The notes under the pieces are model-generated. The model was not told where the DNA came from, ran no database searches, and was given only the letters and a program-made list of their open reading frames with translations. Source: Engraulis encrasicolus (taxonomy: Eukaryota; Chordata; Actinopteri; Clupeiformes; Engraulidae). Taken from it: a stretch of DNA of 64,000 nt. Every line of letters begins with the position of its first letter. Position 1 is the first letter of the stretch. Both the position numbers and the translations under genes were made by a program. Below, in pieces: positions 25,822-36,238 of this stretch. The stretch covers positions 54,512,563 to 54,576,562 of the forward strand of contig NC_085873.1 in assembly GCF_034702125.1 (NCBI RefSeq), given 5' to 3'.

Positions 25822-26641
25822 TTAAGAATTAAATACGCTTATTTGTGGTTAGGAAGTGTATATGGGCTTAAGAAAGAATGACATTAATTTTATTTTATGG
25901 GTAAGCCCATCTTATTCAGGTGTTTGTCTCACACCAGAAGTGTGGATTAGTTATGGAGATTCTATGGGAATGTACAGTTGGGTGGCATCTTTGATAAGGT
26001 AGTCATTTCACTTCATACATAAATAACTACATGCATAATATAAAATAAAATATTAATTACCAGACAGTCTTACAACGTTTCTCCACTGTATTACCAGGCA
26101 ATGAATGAGGGATAACCATGTCAAGCCTCACTGCAGTGGTTTCTGTAAATAAATTACAGAAATTTGTGTTAATAGATTAATACTGTGATAAGAAAATACT
26201 AGGAATGACAGGTTTGACAACTTAAGACAAGGTTAGGCAGCATAAGCAAGGTTCTCTCATCACGTTTAGACGAGAGTGTCTCACATCACGAAAGAGCCTA
26301 AAGCTACCCCTTCTCCCTCCCAGCGTGTTTATCAGGCGGTATATTTTGCATTTTACAGAACATACTTCATCTAGTGCTAAACAATATCAACAAAGGCCAT
26401 CAGAGGACTGCATACGACAAGAGAATGCTAGAGCTCTAGTAGATTCCGCCTTAGCTTTTCGTGCTTTCTGGCATTCAAGCAGACTGGCATTGCATCTTCT
26501 TAACATTGAAACTTCAAATAAGAAACACTACACACCTGGTCAGATGCACAAAGCACATCAGTGGGATTCGCAAGGCAGTCTCGTCTACTCCTGAAAAGGC
26601 AATGATACAAGAAAATGCTTAAGACATACTCCAACAACAGT

Positions 26642-28824
26642 ATATGTGCAGTAGTGGAATGCATTGGCACTACCCTTACAATTCGATTACGATTCAGGAG
26701 GTAACGTTTCATTTCAGATCGATTCAGTCTTTTACAATGCATTACATTTCCACTGAAAGCAACGCACATTTTTATCCGTCATGAGGCAGTACAAGCAGTC
26801 AGACACTGAACAACATTTTATTGGCTGCTGTGTGTCCTGCAATCCTCCAGTTTTCAATGCTTTGAAGTGCTTTAATTTAATGTAAAGTTCATTTACTCCG
26901 GAAATGCCCACAGAAGTAATTGTAATATTACAAAATATGCCGCATCAATTTGGGCATTTTCCCAATCGATTATTGTTGACATCACTAATGTGCAGGCACA
27001 TTTGAAATGTCATATATGGGTAAAGAGGGTGTGTGAAATTGAAGTGCATACACACCGAATTTGTCCCTCAGGCAATGACTTTGACAACCCTGGCATATTG
27101 GTTATGCACTGAAACATTGGGTAACGCTTTACTTTACGGTACAGTATTTACTGTGTACTTTCTGCGTAACAACAGGGTAACAGACAGAAGTTACATGGTA
27201 TCTGACGGGTAAAAAGGGGGTAAATACTATGTAATACGCATATCTCAACAATTACTATGAAACTACTGCGTATTTTCTAACCATCTAATCATCGAACTTC
27301 TCTCTGTTACCCTGTTGTTACCCAATTAATGGTATTTACTTTGTAATAGATACTATGTAACTTCTGTCTGTTACCCTGTTGTTACCCAGAATGTACTCAG
27401 TAATTACATAGGGTAACTGTACCGTAAAGTAAAGCGTTACCAAACATTGTGCTCAAAGTGCATAGGTGCGCCATCTGAGACACAGCGATACTGTATAACA
27501 CGTCACACTGAATTACTATTAATAAGTATAAGGGCCAAATGGAGTTTGGTATGCATACTTTTTCAATACATTGATCACTTGGTTGCATTACTTCACTAGG
27601 TTGCATTACTCCTTCATACTATGCAAATGCTGCAACTGATCACCTTCATCTTGTGATGTATTTGGTGGGTGAGGGCTGGGCAGGGTGGCAGGGTGGCAGG
27701 CTGGCTGCGGACAGAGGATTAGAAAAAGAGAGAAAAAGTTAAAGACGCGATGGAAAAGTCCAATCGTCATTATGACACCGCACACATTGAAATTACATTA
27801 ATGCTGCAGCCCAGTTGGTGCCCCAGGGGAGCATTGCAGCAGAATGGTACCATGAGCAGGGTGGGGAATGGGGAGAGCACTTGTTAATAATCACCCTCTC
27901 CAATTTAGCAGGTTGGGAATCAAACTGACAACACTCAGGGTACAAATCTGACTATAACTTACCCATGACTGTTTATCCTTTAGTCTAAGTAATTAAGAAT
28001 TAAATAAGCTTATTTGTGGTTAGGAAGTGTATGGGTTTAAGAAAGAATGACATTTACTTTATTTTATGGGTAAGCCCATCTTATTCAGGTGTTAGTCTCA
28101 CACCAGAAGTGTGGACTGGTTATGGAGATGTTATGGGAATGTACATGTTGTGCAGTTGGGTGGCATCTTTAGCATGGTAGTCATTTCACTTCATACATAA
28201 ATAAATACATGCAGAATATAAAATAAAATAGGCCTAATTACCAGACAGTCTTACAAAGTTCCTCCACTGTATTACCAGGCAATGGATGAGGAATAATCAT
28301 GTCAAGCATCACTGCAGTGGTTTCTGTAAATAAATGTCAGAAATTTGTGTTAATAGATGTATACCGTGATTACAAGAAAATACTCGGAATGACAGGTTTG
28401 ACATGACAACCTAAGACAAGGTTAGGCAGCATTTCAAGGTTATCTCATCACATGTAAACGAGTGTCTCACATCACGAAAGAGTAAAGCTACCCCTTCTCC
28501 CTCCCAGCGTGTTTATCAGGCGGTGTATTTTTTATTTTATTTTACAGAACATACTTCATCTAGTGCTAAACAATATCAACAAAGGCCATCAGAGGACTGC
28601 ATACGACAAGAGAATGCTAGAGCTCTATTCCGCCTTAGCTTTTCGTGCTTTCTGGCATTCAAGCAGACTGACATTGCATCTTCTTAACATTGAAACTTCA
28701 AATAAGAAAAACTAAACACCTGGTCAGACGCACAAAGCACATCAGTGGGACTTGCAAGGCACTCTCGTCTGCTCCTGAAAAGGCAATGATACAAGAAAAT
28801 GCTTAAGACATACTCCAACAACTA
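26642..28824 (+). repeat. Tandem duplication inside the 19-kb element, unit 2
   Basis: Second copy of the unit at 23804-26639. It lacks the TTAA MITE but has its own MITE at 27120-27441. Matched open frames at about 26325 and 28509 are non-conserved and look non-coding. Confidence 0.92.
27120..27441. mobile_element. MITE with 8-bp TSD AAACATTG
   Basis: Perfect termini GGTAACGCTTTACTTTACGG and complement, flanked by AAACATTG at 27112-27119 and 27442-27449. Tandem unit 1 has the empty site GAAACATTGTGCTCG near 24275. The interior is largely palindromic (GTTACCCTGTTGTTAC). Confidence 0.95.
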
Positions 28825-30020
28825 CAGTCAACAAAAAAACGGAGCCACAAGTTGCTAATCAGCAAAATACCTCTTTAGCACTCTGTAAACAAATATGCAT
28901 GACGGTTCTGTTGTATTAACGTGTCCGCATTATTAGTGCCCGTATACTAAAAAAATGATCGAAAAATAGCCATTAATGTTGATATGTGACATTTAAAGCA
29001 CCGTTGATTAGTATGATTTGTCGTTCACCCCTGAGCTAGCTAGATTAGCTTCCAAGTCCGACTTTCACTAGTTCTAATTCAAGTGCAATTAAGAACGACA
29101 GTTACAGACGATTAAACTATAATCTGCCATTAACAAGTTTATCAGTCCCCAGCAGGTTGTTGTGCACCACGTACCAATAAATATCATAAAGTCAGTCAAC
29201 TTACATGTCTTCAAGTTCTCACAAGACGTCTTTGACATTTCTTCTCCAAACCCAAACTGATGGTTTTGCTGAGTAGGGCCTAAGCATTCTTCAGATTTCT
29301 AGAGCGATTTACTTACTTTTTACGTGCCTAAAGATGCGCTTAACAGCCAAAACAAGTTATTTATGTAAACATTTTACAATCCCCTAGTCCCTATAATTGT
29401 CTTTTTCTGTAAAAATGTACTACTGGCCCGGCGGCCGCGGTAATGTGATATAAAATGGCCGACAGGGATATGAGCGCGGGCCGCGGGGGAGAGGGAGGAG
29501 GGGGGAGAGAGATATCCCGCTGCAGTCCGCAGTGAGACCCATCTCAAGAAAAGCGCCATATAAAAAAATAATTATTTTCTATTACTACTACGTGTTTCAC
29601 ACTCTTGGTTTTGGTCGAAAGCTTTTTCCACTGTAAACCCCCTGTCCTCTGAAAAAACCCTACTTGTTTCTGAAATGTTAGATTGTAATGTAGCGGAATT
29701 GCAGAAACGTTGGCTTACGTTGAGAAAACCAGAAACGTTTTATAACAATAATATTGAACGTAGTGGCACACAGGAGCAGGCTAATGTGTGGTACTATGCA
29801 CCAAGTAGGCATGGCACCGTTTGAGTCAATGACGTGTTGTGTATTTTATCAGAGACAGTTTAGATCTTCCTATTAAAATCTCTGATTTTATAGCCTGCTA
29901 CTTTTGATATTGACCAGGGATAAAATAATAGTCAGATTTATTTCCAGTTGCCTACCGTGGAGCACTGGAATCTTGGCTTTATAGATCATCTAACAAAGTA
30001 CATCTATTGCCTTTGTTCAG
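28825..30020 (+). other. Distal part of intron 1
   Basis: No gene seen. Contains the GC-rich segment at 29430-29540 (GGCCGACAGGGATATGAG) that is the inverted partner of 22060-22130, and a pyrimidine-rich acceptor CCTTTGTTCAG at 30010-30020. Confidence 0.6.
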
Positions 30021-30326
30021 CTATGAAAGCAGGCTTGCGCCGTCTTCCACCGTCTTCCACTCCCATGAGGCCCATGAGGGAGAGACCCAGCAGGGTACAG
30101 AGATTGAGGCCTGCCCCACCATTGTCGAGCATTTCAGATGGATCAGACAGGTAGATCTATATCATGGACCTGGTGATTCTATTTGACCTGGTACAGTTGA
30201 TGTGTATGTGTGTCTCACACTCCCTATTCTTGTGTTTTTCCCTCGCTCCATCTTGTTTCTATGCAGTGACGATGAAGTTCTAAAAACCATCCTTGAAGGA
30301 CGGGAGTCGGAGAGCCTGCGTCAGAG
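30021..30326 (+). pseudogene. Transposase-like gene, exons 2 (30021-30150) and 3 (30267-30326)
   Basis: Exon 2 begins in frame with exon 1 (YESRLAPSS) but carries a perfect 10-bp tandem duplication CGTCTTCCAC at about 30038-30057 that shifts the frame. Past it, the other frame reads PMRPMRERPSRVQRLRPAPP then LSSISDGSD, and splices in phase to exon 3 (SDDEVLKTILEGRESESLRQ). The continuation makes sense only if one copy is discounted, so the duplication is a disabling mutation or an assembly error. Both introns have GT..AG borders. The content (a basic, Pro-rich linker and an acidic SDGSDSDDE run) is a disordered linker. Confidence 0.62.
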
Positions 30327-32439
30327 GTATTTAATTTGTCTAATACATTGTTCTGTGGTGTCTCCTGTATGTTTCATTGTCCCACACCCATAGAACCTTT
30401 GGATTGGCATTACCCATCATGTATGCAACGTACACTCATGGAGAATGGGCGGCTGCCAACACGGTCCAATTGAAGATGAGCCTGACAAACAGTGGATGGA
30501 GAGAGATTCCGTTAGCCACAAAGCGCTGGTAGACATTGTCCTCAACAAGCGTTTTTGGAAGGATGTCCACAAGTACTTGCGCTTCAGGTACTTTTTTTTA
30601 AAAAACATATTTTTATTGAATATACAGTAAATAAAAATTCAAACCACTGTAAAATGCATGCAGAGGTTTCAAAACGTAAAAGCAAATTCATGTTGCACGT
30701 ACAATACCTGCACATGATATTACATAGCTGTTACATTAGTTATCCCATTGCACCTAAACATATGCACTGTTACTGAAAAACAATAAATCCTAACAAGAAT
30801 CCACCACAGAGTTGGCTGACGTTATGCACCCCCCCCACCCCCCCCCATGCACAGGTCTACTGATCACTCAGCTAAGCTACCTGTGTTGAAATGAGACCTG
30901 TGCTGGATTTTTTTTTCTTCACTTTTAGTTTTGACGCCTTTGGATATGTGTGCATCTTTTTCTGCTTATTTAGATCAACATCGCAGTTGGAGACGCACCA
31001 GAACCACATACTCATGTATGCCAGTAAGCGCCACTCCTTCAGCCCACCGGTTTATGAAGCTCGAGTTTTGTTGGCAGCTCTGGACTACAACTTCCATCGT
31101 GACAGGCCAATGCTCACAACAACAGAGGGCCAACAAATGTAAGTTGTACTTGAAACACCTTTATGTGATTTTCTATTTGGTATGCCATTTACTGTGAAAT
31201 GATGTTGGATGCTGACTTTTTTTTTTTAACAATTTGATGTGGATAATGTATGCACTGATGCAGTGGTCCCAATCAGCCTATATTAACTGCTTTCAAACTA
31301 ATGTTCAACAGGCAATTAGGCATGAATCAAATGCAGACTCTACACCTAAGTACCTGCACGTCAATGTTTTCTAATTAATTCATACATTGGTCATAAGTCA
31401 TGTTTGACAGAACTCCTTTTTTAGCGTTGGAATAGAAAACTCAAAGCTATGCATCTACTAGGAATACCTCAAACTACACATCTTTTTGTCATGACTAAGA
31501 CTCCATGTTGTATGTTGGCCTCTTTGTTTCAGTTTCAGACGGACATATAACAAAAATGCCAGGAGGTTCAGCCTGTATGCTGCAAAGGCGCAGAAGACCT
31601 ACGACTACATCCCAAATCTTCAAGGGAGAATTGTTGAGCAACGACTCAGCAGTGGGGTTGGAATGCCCAGGACCAGGACACTTCGACCTGACGACCCTAG
31701 GAGACTTGGCGTTGTGCCCCCAGTCCCTCCACCAACGATGTCAGAGCTTGTGCAGACACAAGTCAGCCGAGGTCTTGGTATGTGAGGCTGTCGCTTATAT
31801 TATTGACACTGATATCTTTGCACAGTCATCTACCATAGCACGTTGTGCGGGGCTTGACACTGGCACCAACCAACCAGCTAAATGCTGGTAAAACTTGGCT
31901 GTGGCTCTTATCTTCTGAGGTTAGATTCATATCATGATAAAAAGAGAAAAAAACAATACAACAATATATAGACTAGAAGCATTTCCAGAAAAAGGCCCTT
32001 TATAAGAGTGTTAGAAGCATTTTTTAGTAAAAGTTGGGAACCTAGTTTTCTAAGACAATTAGAGTACCCTGAATTCAGCTAGCCTGGTTCCCAAGCTGAA
32101 ATGGGCAAAAAACAAAATGGCCGCCGAAATTCTTGATTTTGGGCAGAATACGTTAGAAAGTACCACTCTTCCACTGAAATAAATGTGCAAAGCTCACATG
32201 TTTGCATTTAACATGTATTCCTACACTTACACAAAGGCAAAATGTCAAGGCAAAAAGATAAAAGTTACAATAATTATGCATTTTTAATAATGTGATATTC
32301 TCGTAAACTGGCATTCAATAGCAATAGCCTCTGTAAGGCACATCATCATACACAATTGTCATTCAATAAGATTTGGAAAGAAAAAGAGAGAGCAAGAAGA
32401 TAGTATTATCTAAAAGACTAAATATTAGGACATGAATAT

Positions 32440-33296
32440 GTCCCCGGTTCTTTGAAGGAGATGAGTGAGCCATCTCTATGAGAGCACACTCTCAGCTGTA
32501 CGATTAGCAGAAGACCTTGCGACCCTTGGGCTCATATGGTTTGAACCAACCATTTGGAGACCTCTATTTCAAAACTATGAGCCCTGTAAAGCACACAGTG
32601 TTCCTAAAAGAGTGAGTCCTGTTCATGTAGATGCGTAAAGCGTGCAGAGGGCACAAGTTGTGTTGTCACCTCTCTTCCACGGATCTGAAAGGTGGTGTGC
32701 AAAAGCAGTTTGGAGAGGCCCCTCTTGGAGGGGCTCGAAAGGGGCCCCACACATAGCCTCCAGTACTAAAGAGATATCCCAGGGGGGTATCGTCTGACGT
32801 AGCACGGGGCATAGGTATCTGGTGGATGGGCACTCAGAGTGTTGGAACCGAATCCTACATGGCACGAAGAAATCGCTGCAAAGTAGACTTTAATGGTAAA
32901 GCCTTGTCTCCCCCCAATCAGTTTTGTAGAAAGGACAACACCATCGGTACTGAACACTGAAAAGTTGTCTTGTCGCGTTGGTCACACTGGTGTTCGAAGA
33001 CAGACCACTTCAGGTCATACAGTGTCTCGGTAGATTGGGCCCTGGCCCCTTGAATTGTCCTGATAATGTTATCCATAAAACCGGTTAGGTTCAAACGTTC
33101 CCTTGCCAGACCCATAGGTTCAGGTGGCCCCTGGGCTGGGGGATGTCCAGACTCGAACCTGCAGGCAAGGAGAAAGTAGCAGGAGGGGGCTCTTAGCTGA
33201 GGCCTCTGAGGCCCCTGAGCCCCGTGGGTTAAGGTGGGACAAACCCTGAGATCACAATGATGCTCTTTTGTTACATGTGACATTTACCCACCTCAC
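32440..33296 (-). pseudogene. DIRS-like tyrosine recombinase fragment
   Basis: Read on the minus strand with several frame changes: ARERLNLTGFMDN and LYDLKWSVFEHQCDQRDKTT (arm and core-binding region), QCSVPMVLSFLQN, VYFAAISSCHVGFG, then WDISLVLEAMCGAPFEPLQE (start of the catalytic domain) and LCPLHALRIYMNRTHSFRNT. This order is that of fish DIRS/Ngaro-type YR retroelement recombinases, which integrate circular DNA using an R..H..R..Y active site. The catalytic part is decayed and full of stops below about 32580. It interrupts the transposon gene downstream of 33297. Confidence 0.75.
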
Positions 33297-35159
33297 AGTC
33301 TGATCAGAATCTGGCTAAACCTGTGAGCCAATCTCTTGACCACAAAGTGGCCTTTTTGGAATTCAGACAAAATGACTCTGGATGCTGACTCATCTCAAGT
33401 AGATACACTGGACCCCATTGTGCATAATTAACGGTAGGGACACATACACACGAATTTGCGAACTTTGCCATTCATTCCTATGAGAGAGGCGAAGGCAAGC
33501 GATGGCAAGCGAAAGCAAGCGAACAGGAGCGAAGCGAACAGGAGCGAAGCGAAGCGAAATTATTAAAGAAAGTTTAATGTTATGCAAATGAGGCGCGAAT
33601 TTGCCTGCCACGGCCCAATCAAATCACCAACTGTTCCATTCCATTTGATTTGCCGCGACGACCTGATGACGGTTGGATTTCGCCTCTCTTCGCTTCGCTT
33701 GCTTCGCCTCCTATGTGTCCCTACTGTAAGATGGTCATACCGCTTAAAGTAGGTCAACATCAGGCTGAACTCAGAGTCAGAGTGAAAATGAAGATCCCAG
33801 GTAGCTTCACGTTGTGCTCTTGGGTATTGCAGCAGAACAGTAGCCATATCCATATACTGCCTCCAGTTCACATCATCAGATTGACTCTCGACAATATCAT
33901 GCAGTAGATTTATGTCCTTTTCCTGATCCTGGAATGAAATCAGTTCACCAATTGTCTTAGGATCATCACCATTAACCATCCTAGAAAGACAGGTAGAGAA
34001 GACTTGGCATGAGAAGACCCTAAAGGGATTGCAGAGTCAACTTGTGTGCCATGGATTTGTTGTATGCCTTTCCTGCCAGAACAAGTTCAACAGGGCCTTA
34101 TCCAAGCAATCCACCATCCATACATTGGTCAGTCCAGATCCATTCATATGTTCTCCTATGGCCTTAGGACAGTTCATTGACATGTGAAGTCCTCCTAGGC
34201 GAGGTATTCATCTGTTGTTCTATTCTGGAATTACCCACTTTAACTCCACGTCTTCAGTAAAATGCTTGGTCAACTGTGATAACTGTATGTTCCTGTCCAA
34301 AATGTGAAGATATGACAATGCATCTGTATTCAAAGTATCAAAATCGTGTGCAGTAGCGAAGACTATTGGCAAATACCCCGCAGCAGTGTGTTGTTCCTTT
34401 GATGACAGTAACTGATTGAACACAGACCAAGAAGTCTTCATTTTTACGTTTTGATGGTGCAAGAAGAAAGCTAGATCTGTAGCCTTTGCTTGTCTAGCAT
34501 GCTTATGCTCCTTACCAGATTTGCCAAAGCATGAATCAGCAATGGGTGTTGAAAAAGTTGGTTTGAATGTCCTAGGAGTAATCCTGAGAGGATGTAGCTC
34601 CATCAGGGCATTTGGCACATTTAATGTATGTCTAGTGGACACCTCTATATCTTTAACAGAATAATCAATTGGTTGGCCTCTCTGCCATGCTGCCATTTGT
34701 GTTGCATGGGAAGTATTCTTCCCATCAAGTGTTTCATCCAGGATATCAATGTTATCACATGTGTAGTGGATGAATTTATCTGCCACAATATTTGTTGGAA
34801 TAATGGCACCACTCTTGGTTCAGTGTATTTAGAGTGCTCTCAGCTAAGGAGGACCTGGTCGTAACTCAGACAATGACCTGCCTGGTTGAATAGTCGTATT
34901 AGGTCTTTTACCCAATAGCTTGATGAAGACTACAAGCAAGACCAAAATATTTCGGAATCCATTTTTTGCCATCACTGACACAATAAACAAGGACTTTAGC
35001 CTCACTCAGAACTCTGCTTTGAGCAAGGTTTTCCTTGCTACCAGTTCCATCATCTTCAAGAGATGTCTGGCCACTAACAACCAGGCTGAGTAGCATGTAT
35101 AGACTATCTGGAATGTATGCAATAGCATCTGATAGAATATGTAAAATATGTCTGAACAT
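33297..35159 (-). pseudogene. Decayed gene of the 3.8-kb TIR transposon
   Basis: Minus-strand segments in order: KVLVYCVSDGKKWIPKYFGL (about 34990-34930), KFIHYTCDNIDILDETLDGK then NTSHATQMAAWQRG (34777-34675), AAGYLPIVFATAHDFDTLNT (about 34395-34330), GEHMNGSGLTNVW (about 34160-34120, shifted frame), REATWDLHFHSDSEF (about 33815-33770), and beyond the MITE, EFQKGHFVVKRLAHRFSQIL (about 33360-33305). These blocks match a multi-copy family I have seen in fish and cnidarian proteins, with ADNxDxxxxTLDGxNTFH-type and HLH motifs, but I cannot name it with certainty. Stops, frame changes and two insertions show it is dead. Confidence 0.6.
33432..33726. mobile_element. PIF/Harbinger-type MITE (TSD TAA) nested in the transposon gene
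   Basis: Ends CGGTAGGGACACATA and the complement CAGTAGGGACACATA, flanked by TAA at 33429-33431 and 33727-33729. The interior is rich in GCGAAGCGAA and its inverse. It splits the transposon coding sequence between YFKRY and AQWGPVYL. Confidence 0.88.
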
Positions 35160-36150
35160 TTTTAAAAATTACACAAAATAAAAACTTGTGTTTTATTATG
35201 TAATACCATGGTGTCATCTAGAAATTTCTGGACAGTTTTCAAAGAGCCTATAGCAACTTTCAGTGATTTTTTTTGGAAACACTAAATACTTCACATTGTG
35301 CTAAGTATTTCTAAAATGCTTACATCAATTTTCTTAACCATATAAAGACACAAATATCTTATTAGAAAAGCTAGATATTTGAAACGTTTAGGCTAACACC
35401 TACAATATTAGCATTTTTAGCATTCTAGAAGCTATTTGATACTTTTTAAAATCATCTATAGTAGATACATTCATCAAGAAACATGGGACACAAAATGTTA
35501 GAAAAGAGCATTTATTTCCAAGTACAGCAATACTTGGTAAAAATGCTCTGTCAAAAATCGCGTATTTTGGCAGCCATTTTGTTTTTCAAATTTAACTGTC
35601 AAAACCTCAAAATCCAGCTTGGGAACCTGTCTAGTTGAATTCAGCACACTTAAATTATGTTAAGTACATAGGTTCCCAACTTTTACTAAAAAATGCTTCT
35701 AACATTCACAAATATGAAAAATGTGTCTAGACTAATACAATCTGTTGTTGGTGGAATACCTAAATGGCTAGTGACTCAGGAAAACCACTAGACACAGTGG
35801 CCGGTGGGTGAAATATGTTAATGTCAAGCCCTGACGTTGTGCATACATCTGATTGTGCTTTCTTTCCACAGCTTCTGCTTTCCAGGCAGCTGCTGATGAC
35901 GACCAATGATGTACTTCATGACCACCTCCATCCCGATGTGAAGTTTTTTTTTTTTTACCTTTACATTTATTGTTGGGAGAATCGTTCTTTTCTTGACTTT
36001 TATGAATGTATGTATATTCTGTATATAAAAACAGCACTGACAAAGTGTTATCTTTCTTTTTTTATTGCTAAAAGAATTAGAAATTGCACTGCATTACAAT
36101 TTAACTTGTACAAACTGTTCAAAAACAAAAGTCTAACTATTTACAGTAAA

Positions 36151-36156
36151 AATAAA
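36151..36156 (+). terminator. Polyadenylation signal of the transposase-like gene
   Basis: AATAAA about 240 bp after the TGA at 35907 and about 85 bp before the convergent minus-strand gene ends, so the two transcripts would finish almost end to end. Confidence 0.5.
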
Positions 36157-36238
36157 CCAAATATTTTAAATTAAAAAGTCTGTCAAAAATCTGAATTATC
36201 TATTATCTATCTATATATAAGTACAAATGAAAAATCAA

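Larger units (their letters stand above)
23804..26639 (+). repeat. Tandem duplication inside the 19-kb element, unit 1
   Basis: From ATATGTGCAGTAGTGGAATG to ATGCTTAAGACATACTCCAA. Unit 2 (26642-28824) follows directly and matches through its length apart from small indels and separate MITE insertions. Unit 1 alone contains the TTAA MITE at 25049-25821. Confidence 0.92.
21487..30020 (+). other. Large intron 1 of the transposase-like gene, filled with repeats
   Basis: 8.5 kb without a recognised exon. It holds the inverted pair 22060-22130 / 29447-29560, an hAT (23640-24255), a 2.2-2.8-kb tandem duplication (23804-26639 and 26642-28824), a TTAA MITE with a nested hAT, and an 8-bp-TSD MITE. A minus-strand segment at about 23303-23450 (reading EVDMEPFVFDFEIQEDMEDF) looks faintly coding, but I cannot place it. 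Confidence 0.6.
31955..35750 (-). mobile_element. TIR DNA transposon of about 3.8 kb inserted in the last intron
   Basis: Long imperfect inverted repeats. The best block, GTTAGAAGCATTTTTTAGTA then AAAGTTGGGAACCTA, lies at 32009-32045, with its complement at 35669-35705. Similarity continues inward through GGTTCCCAAGCTG and AAACAAAATGG to about 32230 / 35470. The outermost bases and target duplication are not clear, so ends are approximate. It carries a decayed minus-strand gene (35159-33297), a DIRS fragment and a Harbinger MITE. Superfamily not assigned. Confidence 0.75.
30394..35909 (+). pseudogene. Transposase-like gene, C-terminal exons
   Basis: Exons 30394-30587, 30974-31138, 31539-31777 and 35872-35909 splice in phase from AACCTTTGG to the TGA at 35907. 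Recognisable pieces are ITHHVCNVHSW, CQHGPIEDEPDKQWMERDS, KRFWKDVHKYLRF, SQLETHQNHILMYASKRHSF, ARVLLAALDYNFHRDRP and TYNKNARRFSLY. These match the C-terminal part of a fish and invertebrate transposase-like family (H..C..H and Y-x-PKR-type motifs). The first exon does not join exon 3 in phase, and the roughly 350-residue middle where catalytic acidic residues would lie is absent, so the gene is probably internally deleted. The last intron holds the 3.8-kb transposon at 31955-35750. Confidence 0.65.

Noticed and set aside
26325..26594. Frame repeated at 28509-28715 (similar peptide in both tandem units)
   Set aside because: Conservation is explained by the tandem duplication; frame lengths differ and no domain is seen.
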